Below, one piece after another: positions 28,061-36,652 of a stretch of 64,000 bases of DNA. This DNA is from Paenibacillus castaneae. GTDB taxonomy: Bacteria; Bacillota; Bacilli; Paenibacillales; Paenibacillaceae. The notes beneath the pieces were generated by a model. It saw only the letters and a program-made list of their open reading frames with translations. It was not told the DNA's origin and did not search any database. The DNA is taken from positions 413,272 to 477,271 of the forward strand of contig NZ_KZ614144.1 of NCBI RefSeq assembly GCF_002884445.1, read 5' to 3'. How positions within the stretch are numbered: position 1 is the first letter of the stretch; the number at the start of each line of letters is the position of its first letter. The position numbers were made by a program, and so were the translations under genes.

Positions 28061-29635
28061 ATGGATAAAAGGATCATTACAGCATCAAAAGCACAATGTC
28101 AGCATAGAGGGCTTGATCCTTATGCGATTCCTACATATACAGAGCATTTTTCTCCTGAAGAGCTTAAAGTGCAGCTGCATGAGTATAAAGAAGTTTTGGA
28201 TGTGATTCGTTTTTTCACCAAAAAATTTCTATCTTCATTATCGGATGAGCCCTATTTTGTAGCCATATCGGACTCCGAAGGTTATGTTTTGGCATTTGAA
28301 GGGAACGAATCTATTATAGAAAAGGTGCGTGAGCTAGGCGTTGTAGAGGGCGCTCGTTTCTCGGAGGAGGTTGGAACCAATGCCGTTGATTTGTGCTTGC
28401 GCAGCATGCAGCCTGTACAACTAATAGGCGAGGATCATTACCATAAGGTACTGCATGGTATAGCTTGCTATACAGCGCCTATATTTAGGAAGAATGGTGA
28501 AATGATTGGAACGCTGTCATTAATGACGGTCGTTGAATTTGCCCATCCTCATCTGCTAGCCCTCTTAATTACAATCGTTGATTCCATTGAAAGGGAATTA
28601 TTGCTGCGCAAGCATAATACTCAGCTTCAAATATTGAATCAGATGCTGCTCGAGACCAACTATTATGGTGTAATCATAACGGATGCGGTTGGTACCATTG
28701 TTGAGATAAATGATAATTGCGCAGCCATTCTTGGTCAGAATAAACACGGTAAAGATAGCTGTCTGGGCAAGAGCGTGTTTGATACGAGCGCAATTGGGAC
28801 CTATTTCGAAAAAGCTATTTCTCATGGGGAATCCTGCGTCGGGGCAGAACTCGTGATGATGTTTAACGAGGCTATTCATTATTATATGCTCGATGTTGTT
28901 CGGATTTATGATACGGAGCACAACCTTATCCGAGTAGTAGGCAGCCTGCGTGATATTACAGAGATGAAGAAAACGGAGGAGCTTCTTCGAAACTCCGAGA
29001 AGCTTGTTTGTACGGGGCAGATTGCGGTTAGCATTGCTCAAGAAATTCGTAATCCGATGACAACGGTAAAAGGGCTGCTCCAATTATCAAGCAAAATGAT
29101 AGAGCCGCTTCACTATAATCTCATCATGTCCGAGCTTGAGCGCATGAATGCCATAGTGAGTGAATTTTTGATTTTGGGACGGCCTCAGGCGGACACATTC
29201 AAAGAAGAATCATTTCATAGTATTTTTCTAGAAGTATTGAATGTTTTTGAAACGCAAGCAATCATGAATGGAATTACTGTTAATAGCCGATTAGGTGAAG
29301 ATTGCTCCATTTTTTGTGATCGTAATCATATCAAACAAGTATTTCTGAACATTTTGAAAAATGCACTGGAAGCTCTGCCCTATGGAGGCGAGATTGATAT
29401 TCATTCGGAAATGGCTGAAGGCTATCAACGTATTCGCATTAGTGATAACGGTTTAGGGATGACTGCTGATGTATTACGGCGAATTAGCGAGCCTTTTCAT
29501 TCAACAAGACCGGACGCTAACGGATTAGGCATGATGATTGTGGACAAAATTATCGCTGCGCACAATGGCCGGATAGCCATAACGAGCGAAGTGGACGTGG
29601 GGACAATGGTGGACATTTATCTTCCAACAGCCTAA
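28061..29635 (+). CDS. GAF-PAS histidine-kinase-like protein lacking the phospho-acceptor His
   Basis: 524 residues, no membrane segment. The GAF domain (about 45-190) resembles that of AcoR-type activators (EEVGTNAVDLCL). A PAS domain follows (about 195-315), then HisKA and HATPase_c domains. The HisKA box reads SIAQEIRNPMTTVKG, where kinases of the sporulation KinA/KinE type have AHEIRNP. The codon at 29039-29041 is CAA, so the phospho-acceptor is Gln327. The ATP-binding boxes are kept: NILKNALEAL (N box), DNGLGM (G1) and NGLGMMIV (G2). It may act as a phosphatase, dimer partner or ATP-dependent sensor rather than an autokinase. No response regulator adjoins it, and the ribosome site is weak. 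Confidence 0.85.
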   Translation: MDKRIITASKAQCQHRGLDPYAIPTYTEHFSPEELKVQLHEYKEVLDVIRFFTKKFLSSLSDEPYFVAISDSEGYVLAFEGNESIIEKVRELGVVEGARFSEEVGTNAVDLCLRSMQPVQLIGEDHYHKVLHGIACYTAPIFRKNGEMIGTLSLMTVVEFAHPHLLALLITIVDSIERELLLRKHNTQLQILNQMLLETNYYGVIITDAVGTIVEINDNCAAILGQNKHGKDSCLGKSVFDTSAIGTYFEKAISHGESCVGAELVMMFNEAIHYYMLDVVRIYDTEHNLIRVVGSLRDITEMKKTEELLRNSEKLVCTGQIAVSIAQEIRNPMTTVKGLLQLSSKMIEPLHYNLIMSELERMNAIVSEFLILGRPQADTFKEESFHSIFLEVLNVFETQAIMNGITVNSRLGEDCSIFCDRNHIKQVFLNILKNALEALPYGGEIDIHSEMAEGYQRIRISDNGLGMTADVLRRISEPFHSTRPDANGLGMMIVDKIIAAHNGRIAITSEVDVGTMVDIYLPTA

Positions 29636-29641
29636 CGATAC

Positions 29642-29690
29642 AAGGACGATTACTGCGGGCACTTAGCCGGCAAGTGATCGTCCTTTTTGG
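29642..29690 (+). terminator. Rho-independent terminator
   Basis: AAGGACGAT (29642-29650) pairs with ATCGTCCTT (29677-29685), with CACTT/AAGTG inside, then TTTTT. It ends the kinase-like gene and abuts the stop of the minus-strand gene. Confidence 0.85.
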
Positions 29691-29699
29691 TTCACTATT

Positions 29700-30518
29700 T
29701 TACCGCGATGCGATCTGAGCATCTGTCTTGGCGATAATCGATGTTATTTGCTGCTCGAAGGCGTATATTTTCTGTTTCTGTTCACTAATCTGCTTCATGT
29801 ATGCGTTAAGTCGTATAAGGGAGCTATGCGATGCAGTGGCATCACCCTTTCGAACAACTTGATTCAAAATAGTCGCTTCGGTGGTGAATTGTTTCTTGGT
29901 GCTGCTTATCGAACTCTTGGCTGCTTTAATCTTTACTTTGATTGTATCCGTGTCAGCTAATAGGGCACGCAGCTTCTTTGTTTTATCTGCTGCAGCTGTT
30001 TTGGCGGATTTATGGGCGGTCTCCTTGTTCTTAATGTCCAGCTTAGCAAGCTGAACGGCCGCCTTGGTTACTTCTATTTGAGAATTCAATAAGCTAATGC
30101 TTGTTTTATCCTTTTTTGATTTGGCCTTTTTCAGCTGTTGGTTTAGCGTGTCATAGAAAATAAACAAAGACTGATATTTTTTTTTGGTTTGGACCGCAGC
30201 AGATTCAAGCTTGAGTAAATGCTCCGCATCCATTTCTTTTATACGTTTTCGCGTGGAGAGAAGCGATTCTTCATTTCGGTAATGAAGCGTATTTATTTTG
30301 GTATCCCACTCGATGTCCTGCTTTTGTACCGATTGTAAATCAGTGTACTGCCCGGTTAGTTTAGCTGCAGTAGTCTTATCTGCGGCAGCTTTCATCTTGT
30401 CAAACGCTGTTTTGGCCGTGACGGTGAATTCGAACGCGGCAGCAGATACGGCGAGCGGGCTGGTGATTGTTAGCACGAGGACAAGCAGCATAACAGTTAA
30501 TCTGGAAATGGGACGCAT
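29700..30518 (-). CDS. Secreted coiled-coil protein, unknown function
   Basis: 272 residues. A cleavable signal peptide ends near SAAA (residue 27). The rest is almost all helical and rich in Lys, Ala, Thr and Gln (e.g. KSAKTAAADKTKKLRALL), which suggests long coiled coils. AGGAGG stands 11 bases before ATG. It resembles other surface coiled-coil proteins of Paenibacillus in composition only; no motif recognised. Confidence 0.7.
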   Translation of the reverse strand: MRPISRLTVMLLVLVLTITSPLAVSAAAFEFTVTAKTAFDKMKAAADKTTAAKLTGQYTDLQSVQKQDIEWDTKINTLHYRNEESLLSTRKRIKEMDAEHLLKLESAAVQTKKKYQSLFIFYDTLNQQLKKAKSKKDKTSISLLNSQIEVTKAAVQLAKLDIKNKETAHKSAKTAAADKTKKLRALLADTDTIKVKIKAAKSSISSTKKQFTTEATILNQVVRKGDATASHSSLIRLNAYMKQISEQKQKIYAFEQQITSIIAKTDAQIASR

Positions 30519-30554
30519 AAACGATTAAACCTCCTTTTATTTGGGCATACAACG

Positions 30555-30607
30555 CAAAAAAAGCACCTGCAAGATAGGCGTGTATACGCCATCTCTTACG
30601 GGTGCTT
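30555..30607 (-). terminator. Terminator of the DUF6597-AraC gene
   Basis: AAGCACC (30561-30567) pairs with GGTGCTT (30601-30607); an inner stem GATGGCG/CGCCTATC adds stability. In minus orientation a run of seven T follows. Confidence 0.8.
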
Positions 30608-30676
30608 CCATCGTAAGCCATGCTTATTTAACTAATTTCTACCAATATACAGGATGTGGTCGGCTGGAGTCAAGCC

Positions 30677-31474
30677 TTATGCTTTGGCATATTCCTCTGG
30701 TGTTTTACCGATAATTGATTTGAAGTCTTTGATGAAGTGTGATTGGTCATAATAGCCGAGATCTGCGGTTAGCTTTAGCAAATCAGGCTGACTGGCCATA
30801 TCCATCGTCTCAGCGGCATTCTGCAGCCTGTACAGCTTAATAACCCATTTGGGGCTAATCCCAACGTATTGGTTAAACAAGCGCTGCAGCTTCCTAATAT
30901 TCATATCGAATATCCCACATAACTGCTCGACTTTGGTCAGGCTGCGATCTTCATTAATACGGTTAATGATTTCGTTAATGAGATTAACGGATGGATCCTC
31001 TTCTGGGAGCTGCTTCAATAATAAGGCTTCCGTGAGCGCAATCATTCGAGCAGGCTCATGCTCGTTGACCATTTGATGCACATACTTAATAGCTTCATCA
31101 CCAAATACGGCGGCAAGGGTAAGAGATTGATCGGTCAGCTCAGCAAGCGGAGAATGAATAAACGGGTAAAAACCGCCTGGCTGAAATTTTACTCCGAATA
31201 CATGTCCGTTTCCTTCGATTTGCTTTGTATATCTTCGGCTGGCAGCTCCATATATCCCGCTTTGATGCTCTTCAATGACCATATTGACGCATGGATTTGG
31301 AACGACATCCTGTGAATAAGGAGCCTGTCCTTCTAACGCCCAGCTTATGAACCAATAATGCTTAACCAAATGGCGAAGCTGCTCGGAGGGAGCATAACGG
31401 GTAAGCTGGAATTTCTTCTCACCCTCACTCAGCTGTAGAATGCCCATACTGGGCTTAGGGTTAATGGATTGCAT
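30677..31474 (-). CDS. AraC-family regulator with DUF6597-type N domain
   Basis: 265 residues. The N-terminal half (LRHLVKHYWFISWAL, then VVPNPCVNMVIEE and FGVKFQPGGFYPF) is the effector domain common to many small AraC regulators of Bacilli. The C-terminal half has two helix-turn-helices, the second being LTADLGYYDQSHFIKDFK. AGAGG sits seven bases before ATG. It is divergent from the SRPBCC gene at 31606, which is its likely target since such pairs are common; this is an inference. Confidence 0.85.
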   Translation of the reverse strand: MQSINPKPSMGILQLSEGEKKFQLTRYAPSEQLRHLVKHYWFISWALEGQAPYSQDVVPNPCVNMVIEEHQSGIYGAASRRYTKQIEGNGHVFGVKFQPGGFYPFIHSPLAELTDQSLTLAAVFGDEAIKYVHQMVNEHEPARMIALTEALLLKQLPEEDPSVNLINEIINRINEDRSLTKVEQLCGIFDMNIRKLQRLFNQYVGISPKWVIKLYRLQNAAETMDMASQPDLLKLTADLGYYDQSHFIKDFKSIIGKTPEEYAKA

Positions 31475-31605
31475 ATGCGAACCTCTCCCATTCTCAAATT
31501 GTCGCTTTTTTACAATACGAGCTATACAAATGACGATATACTACAAGTAGATGCAACAAAAAAGCCAATTAAAATCGATATGTAAACAAAGAAGGAGTGA
31601 ATGGA

Positions 31606-32055
31606 ATGGAATTTAAATATGAGTTTTATATAGGCGCAGACCCTGAGAAGGTATGGGATGCTTTCGTATCACCGGAAGGAACACGCCAAACCTTTTTTGG
31701 CTGCGTGATTAACTCTACATTTGAGGTAGGTTCATCCTACCAGTATGTTGGTCCAGGTGCTGATGGCGATGAGACTGTACACATTTATGGTACTATTCTA
31801 GCATATGAGCCGCATAAAATAATTAGCTTTTTGGAGCATCCAGGGCCTTCTTATAGACCGAATCATGCGGAGCTGGAGTCCAAAATTACGTTTAAGCTGG
31901 AGGCCGTTGGCGAAACAACGAAGCTTACATTGATTAATGATCAGTTTACAGAAAACCATCCATCGCTTGAAACGGTTGATAGCCAGTGGTGGATGATCCT
32001 TAGCAATTTGAAAACGTATATTGAAACGGGAAAAGGATTAGAATTTGGTTGGTAG
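31606..32055 (+). CDS. SRPBCC (AHSA1-like) protein
   Basis: 149 residues of the START/Bet v1 fold: EFYIGADPEKVWDAFVSPEG at the start, LEHPGPSYRPN in the middle, and TKLTLINDQFTE near the end. AHSA1-like proteins bind hydrophobic ligands, and some act as activators of resistance or stress. AAGGAG lies eight bases before ATG 31606; the GTG three codons upstream overlaps that site. Divergent from an AraC regulator. Ligand unknown. Confidence 0.85.
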   Translation: MEFKYEFYIGADPEKVWDAFVSPEGTRQTFFGCVINSTFEVGSSYQYVGPGADGDETVHIYGTILAYEPHKIISFLEHPGPSYRPNHAELESKITFKLEAVGETTKLTLINDQFTENHPSLETVDSQWWMILSNLKTYIETGKGLEFGW

Positions 32056-32068
32056 TAAGCAATCCGGA

Positions 32069-32097
32069 AAGCATCAGCCTCTGCTGGTGCTTTTTTG
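32069..32097 (+). terminator. Rho-independent terminator
   Basis: AAGCATCAGC (32069-32078), loop CTCT, GCTGGTGCTT (32083-32092), then T. Confidence 0.85.
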
Positions 32098-32202
32098 GTT
32101 TGTATATACAAGCGAGCATTTCTTTTCCGGCGTTGATTCTTTATACTGTATAAAAAGGACAGACGGCATACGTCTGCGACTACGGATAGGAGAGAGTTCA
32201 GC

Positions 32203-32976
32203 ATGAGCTACAAAATCGTGTTTTTTGATATAGACGGGACTTTAATTAATGAGCAAAAGGAAATTCCAGCGGATACGATCAAAGCCATTGCAGAGCTGAA
32301 GGAGCGCGGTATCGAGCCGGTTATCGCAACGGGCAGAGCGCCGTATTTCATTAAGCCGTTAGCGGAGAAGCTGGGCATCGAATCATTTGTATGCTTGAAT
32401 GGGGCTTACGCGGTATATAAGGGAGAAGTGCTTTATAAGCGCGAGATCGAGAAGAGCAAGCTGGAAGCGCTAGTGAAGGTAGCTGCTGAGCATGATCATG
32501 GGCTTGTTTTTGAAGGGGAGTATGCTTTCTTCGCTGATAGAGAGAATCATCCGTTCATTATTGACTCGGTAAAATCTTTAAAGGTTGATCAGCCAGGCTA
32601 CAATCCGGATTTCTGGAAAACAGACGGCATTTATCAGGTATTCCTGCACTGTGAGAGTCAAGATGAGCATTTGTATGAATCGCTGCATGGGGATCTAAAG
32701 CTTATTCGCTGGCATCCGCAAGCGATTGATGTGCTTCCAGCTGGAGGCTCAAAAGCTCAAGGCATTGAAGCGATGCTAAAGAAGCTTGGTTTAACGCCCG
32801 CGGATGCGGTTGCCTTCGGAGACGGGCTCAATGACAAAGAAATGCTTGAGCTGGTCGGCTTCGGAGTCGCGATGGGCAACTCCCATCCAGAGCTGCTGCC
32901 TTTCGCTGATTATGTAACGACGCATGTGGATGAGCAGGGCATTCGGAATGGCTTAGTGAAGGCTGGTTTGCTGTAA
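32203..32976 (+). CDS. Cof-type HAD phosphatase
   Basis: 257 residues, cytosolic. HAD motif I DIDGTL (nucleophile and acid Asp near residues 9 and 11), motif II ATGR, motif III Lys in GGSKAQGIEAML, and motif IV GDGLNDKEML are all intact, and the C2B-type cap is present. Enzymes of this group dephosphorylate sugar phosphates, FMN or PLP. GGAGAG precedes the ATG. Single gene. Confidence 0.88.
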   Translation: MSYKIVFFDIDGTLINEQKEIPADTIKAIAELKERGIEPVIATGRAPYFIKPLAEKLGIESFVCLNGAYAVYKGEVLYKREIEKSKLEALVKVAAEHDHGLVFEGEYAFFADRENHPFIIDSVKSLKVDQPGYNPDFWKTDGIYQVFLHCESQDEHLYESLHGDLKLIRWHPQAIDVLPAGGSKAQGIEAMLKKLGLTPADAVAFGDGLNDKEMLELVGFGVAMGNSHPELLPFADYVTTHVDEQGIRNGLVKAGLL

Positions 32977-33090
32977 AATAGGTATATGGATTAGGCTTGC
33001 GGCGCGTCATCACTCCTAGTTTTGGGTAATAAATAGCAGCTTGACCCATAGAAGGTGGAGAAGCTAACGTTCTAGGAGGTGCAGGAAGAG

Positions 33091-33489
33091 ATGAGCACAA
33101 ACAGTCCGGGCAGCACAGATAAGGATATGTATGGGAAAGTTGAAGAAGAAATTTTGGCGCAAAAGCAAGGAAACAGCTTTATCCTTACAACCGCGCAGGG
33201 TACGATTGGAGAAATTACCTATTCACTGGTCGACGTTAATACTTGGGTCATTGATCATACCTTCATTGCTCCACAATACCGCGGCGGCAGCTTAGGCAGG
33301 CAGTTGCTTGATTTTGTCGTGGAAGAGGCAAGAGGAAAAGGAAGAAAGATTATTCCTGCCTGCTCCTATGCTCTCGCTCAGTTCAAGCGGTATCCTGAGT
33401 ATGCCGATGTATGGGAGAAATCGAATACGGAATATGCAGATCCCTACAGTACGGGCAGTGCTGCAGCGTCCAGGGACGAAATGCCTTGA
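33091..33489 (+). CDS. GCN5-like N-acetyltransferase, YjdJ type
   Basis: 132 residues. The short GNAT form: VIDHTFIAPQYRGGSLGRQLLDFVVEEAR, given in part, carries the acetyl-CoA loop (RGGSLG for the usual RGQGIG), followed by KIIPACSYALAQFKRYPEY with the family's typical Cys. Start ATG 33091 follows AGGAGG at 11 bases, and a second AGGAAG lies closer; GTG 33079 overlaps the ribosome site. Substrate unknown. Confidence 0.82.
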   Translation: MSTNSPGSTDKDMYGKVEEEILAQKQGNSFILTTAQGTIGEITYSLVDVNTWVIDHTFIAPQYRGGSLGRQLLDFVVEEARGKGRKIIPACSYALAQFKRYPEYADVWEKSNTEYADPYSTGSAAASRDEMP

Positions 33490-33510
33490 TTAGAATTTAA
33501 TAATATGATC

Positions 33511-33556
33511 CAAATAAGAACGGTAAGCCTAGGCTTATTGTTCTTATTTGTTTTTA
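33511..33556 (+). terminator. Rho-independent terminator
   Basis: CAAATAAGAAC (33511-33521) pairs with GTTCTTATTTG (33540-33550), inner stem TAAGCC/GGCTTA, then TTTTT. Confidence 0.88.
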
Positions 33557-33672
33557 TACAACATATACCACTCCTTACATGTTAATTAATGGGTTAATTT
33601 TTATAGACAACCAGTTAAGTTGATCATATACTATTTTGAGTGTCTTATATATTGTATGTGGGGGAATTATTA

Positions 33673-33885
33673 ATGGAAAAGAGTCCAAAATCGTATGTTG
33701 CAGCTATCCTGCTAGCTTTTTTTCTAGGCTCATTAGGCATCCATCGCTTTTATGCTGGCAAAATCGGAACAGGTATTTTAATGCTTATCACAGCAGGTTG
33801 TTTTGGAATTTGGACGCTTATTGACTTAATTGTCATTATTGTCGGGAAGTTTAAGGATAGTGAAGGACGTTACATCTCAGCATAA
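33673..33885 (+). CDS. TM2-domain protein
   Basis: 70 residues. Two helices separated by a short loop with LGIHRFYAGKIGTGILML, the classic TM2 signature. GGGGG stands eight bases before ATG 33673. Function of the family is unclear. Monocistronic. Confidence 0.82.
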   Translation: MEKSPKSYVAAILLAFFLGSLGIHRFYAGKIGTGILMLITAGCFGIWTLIDLIVIIVGKFKDSEGRYISA

Positions 33886-33886
33886 T

Positions 33887-34300
33887 GAAGAGGGTGCCTC
33901 TAAAGCCTATGGCCTTAGGGACACCCCCTTCTTCTTTAAGTTTGTCTTACTCTACTTACAGCAGGTAAGAGGAAAATTCAACGCCATCCTTTTTTCATAG
34001 ACGATTTATGAGATGGTTATGGGCTTATAGGATCATTGAACGAGTAGTTACGGACATGAGGTGCGTTATATGAGTGAATTAGCTGAATAAGCAAAGTTTA
34101 TGGACATGAGAGCCGTTATTTTCATTGACTCGGGTCATATGTGGGACTTTTCGAGCCAGTAAGGGCTCTGAGGTCCGTTAACAGTTCTAAAAGTCGTTTT
34201 TGCAGCAAATAAGGACTCTTGTGTCCGTTAACTTTTGCAGACCAAATAAATAGAAGAGGGTGTCCCAAAAGCCTATGGTTTCTGGGACACCCTCTTGTTT
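33887..34300. repeat. Intergenic repeat region: two related hairpins flanking about four 50-bp-spaced units
   Basis: The stretch between the TM2 and DedA-like genes has no gene. Hairpin 1 (33887-33934) and hairpin 2 (34254-34296, a 13-bp perfect stem) share AGAGGGTG and AAAGCCTATGG and can each act as a terminator. Between them lie imperfect palindromes of the type GGACA-tgag-TGTCCGTTA: near 34046-34069, 34096-34120, 34158-34182 and 34207-34232. Their conserved right ends (xCGTTA) are 50, 62 and 50 bases apart. It looks like a dispersed intergenic repeat family. Confidence 0.7.
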
Positions 34301-34395
34301 GCCGTCTAATGCAGTTGGCAAATAGCCGTATGTCTTGATTTACGTTATTATAGACAAGTCGATACTTGACAGTGGCAACAAGAAGGAGACGGGAT

Positions 34396-35013
34396 ATGAA
34401 ACTTAAGTTTTTAATTGTCATTTATGCCCTAGCTGCAATCGTCTTTTTTGTTTGTCGGCATGCTTTGTACGATTGGATGCAGAATGGGCACCCTTCGATA
34501 TGGCTTATGTTTTTATTAGCGGTATGCTTTATCGTGTTTCCTATCATTCCATTCAAGCTTGTAATTGGAATGATGGGCTTTATATATGGGCCATTGCTGG
34601 GGGCGTTGATTAGCTGGCTCGCAGCTTCACTCGCCTCCGTCATTGTATTTGTGCTTGTGCGCAAATCATTTCAAAAGCAGGGCAGAGCCATGCTGTCGCG
34701 CTTCCCCCAAGTGGAGCGATTAAGTGTCATGCTGGAGAAAAATCCTTTTTTCACGCTGGTGCTGGCCAGAATGATGCCCATTTTCCCGCAGGCTGTCATC
34801 AATGTATATCCAGCCCTTCTATCTGTTCCGCTCGTGACCTATGCTGTGGCGTCGGCCATTGGCAAAGTTCCGGCGATGCTAGTCTTTTCCTTTCTGGGCA
34901 ACCGTTTATTTACCGACTGGAGCAGCACGCTGCTCGTCATGGGGATCTATGTGTGCTTTCTCATTATTGTGTATGCCATCTATCGCCTTTGGTTGAGAAA
35001 GCAGCTTATATAA
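34396..35013 (+). CDS. TVP38/TMEM64 (DedA-superfamily) membrane protein
   Basis: 205 residues, about five to six helices. PFKLVIGMMGFIYGPLLGALISW and the downstream LARMMPIFPQAVINVYPALLSVP, given in part, carry the reentrant-loop pattern of the VTT domain seen in YdjZ/YtxB. Members move or scramble lipids or support membrane energetics; the role here is not known. GGAG lies seven bases before ATG 34396. Confidence 0.82.
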   Translation: MKLKFLIVIYALAAIVFFVCRHALYDWMQNGHPSIWLMFLLAVCFIVFPIIPFKLVIGMMGFIYGPLLGALISWLAASLASVIVFVLVRKSFQKQGRAMLSRFPQVERLSVMLEKNPFFTLVLARMMPIFPQAVINVYPALLSVPLVTYAVASAIGKVPAMLVFSFLGNRLFTDWSSTLLVMGIYVCFLIIVYAIYRLWLRKQLI

Positions 35014-35089
35014 TAAAGACTGCTCACCAAAAAAAGTGATCACACGTACAATAACCCATCAGAATATGAATCTTTTGGAGGGAATGACG

Positions 35090-35866
35090 GTGATCCTTGT
35101 TGAGGGCAGTAATACGTTTCAGATTAGTCCAGTAACCTTGTCAGAGCTGGAAAGAAAAATATTGCAGGATAAGCAGAAAAGTCAGGTTGTATATCGATAC
35201 CCTAACGTGGATGCGCTTGAATTTGAGCTTAAAATGCGAATGCATATCGTGGAGGCAGCCAAAGCGCTATATGCGAGCGGAGTGAGCTTTGCAACGTTCG
35301 CGAAGTCCAAATGCAATGAACAATATTGGACGCGCACAGATAACGGGGGCTTTCAGCTGAAGAGCGGCGTGCTTCCTTCTGTCGGAATTAATGATATTTT
35401 CGAGAATGGGCATCTATACGCGTTTGAATGTGCGGGAGCTATTATTATCATGCTGTATAAAGCGGTGCTTGATACGATAGGAGACGCGGTGTTTAACTCC
35501 AACTTTCAAAATCTATATTTACGTGACTGGCATTACGACCGCGATTTGAGCTTAATTACAGGCAATAACAAAGATGAAGCTTATCCGGGAGATGTGCTGT
35601 ATTTCAAAAATCCGGATTTTGATCCAGACACGCCCGAGTGGCAGGGCGAGAATGTCATTATGCTGGATGACAATTTATATTTCGGGCATGGCATCGGTAT
35701 TGAGTCGGGGGAAGACATTATCGCGGCTCTTAACCGGATGAGGAAGGAAGACAGCACGATATCAGCATATTTGCAGGATTTGGTCGTATATCCGGACTTC
35801 GAGGAGCTGCGCGGTCTTTCCATGCGGATCGAAGCCGAGACCGTCCGTGTCCGTTATCCTTATTAG
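35090..35866 (+). CDS. tgl: Protein-glutamine gamma-glutamyltransferase (spore coat transglutaminase)
   Basis: 258 residues. Cross-links Gln and Lys side chains of spore coat proteins such as GerQ. Follows B. subtilis Tgl closely: ELKMRMHIVEAAKAL, FATFAKSKCNEQYW, ENGHLYAFECAGAI with catalytic Cys at residue 114, LRDWHYDRDL, YFKNPDFDP and ENVIMLDDNLYFGHGIGI. I place the start at GTG 35090, with GGAGG eight bases upstream; upstream in-frame ATG/GTG codons sit on or before that site. It marks the organism as a spore former. Confidence 0.92.
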   Translation: MILVEGSNTFQISPVTLSELERKILQDKQKSQVVYRYPNVDALEFELKMRMHIVEAAKALYASGVSFATFAKSKCNEQYWTRTDNGGFQLKSGVLPSVGINDIFENGHLYAFECAGAIIIMLYKAVLDTIGDAVFNSNFQNLYLRDWHYDRDLSLITGNNKDEAYPGDVLYFKNPDFDPDTPEWQGENVIMLDDNLYFGHGIGIESGEDIIAALNRMRKEDSTISAYLQDLVVYPDFEELRGLSMRIEAETVRVRYPY

Positions 35867-35888
35867 ATGTGGTGCAGATTATGTTAAG

Positions 35889-35930
35889 AAGGAGCGAGTC
35901 CCTTTCATCAAAGGGCCGCTCCTTTCTTTA
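35889..35930 (+). terminator. Terminator of tgl
   Basis: AAGGAGCG and CCCTTT pair with AAAGGG and CGCTCCTT (ends at 35924), then TCTTT. Confidence 0.85.
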
Positions 35931-36353
35931 TGATTGGCGAATTCGTTTGCGGGCGCGGAATTGTTTAAATTGAAAATAAATGGTGCAGCCGATGCAGTAG
36001 CCAAGTATGGCGGCAAGTGCGGCACAGCCCATCATTCCTGCGAAAATGTAACCGGCAACTGTCCAGCCGAGCGAGAGGCTTAACAGAGAAAAGGTGAGGA
36101 AGCCGATACCCAGCCCATTATTAAAGCGAAGCAGCTCTGCCGCTTCTGTATGCGCAGAAGCTATAAATCGCTGTAGAAAAGGCTGGGCGATTCGTATAAA
36201 TAAATTAGCTTTCGGACCAAACAGAAGTCCAGCCAACTGGATGGCCCAGAGAGCTGCGATCAGCCAAGGCAATTGCAATGAAATCGCAACAATAAGTACG
36301 ATGACGATACCGGCTTGATTGCTGCGGACATAGGGAATGGGAATTTCCTTCAT
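35928..36353 (-). CDS. DUF4395 membrane protein
   Basis: 141 residues, four hydrophobic helices. NNGLGIGFLTFSLLSLSLGW and the C-terminal GYCIGCTIYF carry the family's conserved GxCxGC motif, whose Cys pair may be redox-active. In other Bacilli such proteins are linked to thioredoxin-like partners, but none is adjacent here. The ribosome site is weak. The end overlaps the tgl terminator by a few bases. Confidence 0.75.
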   Translation of the reverse strand: MKEIPIPYVRSNQAGIVIVLIVAISLQLPWLIAALWAIQLAGLLFGPKANLFIRIAQPFLQRFIASAHTEAAELLRFNNGLGIGFLTFSLLSLSLGWTVAGYIFAGMMGCAALAAILGYCIGCTIYFQFKQFRARKRIRQS

Positions 36354-36652
36354 TCATAAAACCAACTTTCTTTATAGGATTTATATAATTAATAGTAGTG
36401 GAATAAGACCAAATTGGCAACAGGTATATTGGAAATGGAAAGATCATAAACATATGGGGCTTTGATCCTATACATTGCATTTTTATTTTAAGATAAATTG
36501 CGACAACTTACTTTATTTTCCGCTTTTTCATATATAATAGAGTCATATATCTCAAGAACTACATTCTCGAATAAGAGGTAGATTAATAGGTGAATATGCG
36601 TACCGTATTGGAAGCGAATTCATCTTGCTAGAAGGAATAGAAGGAGATTTTT
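36354..36652. other. Upstream region of the cyclase operon
   Basis: AT-rich and without a gene. A TATAAT box lies at 36533-36538, but no good -35 box sits at the right distance. AGAAGGAG directly before 36653 is the cyclase ribosome site. Confidence 0.4.
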
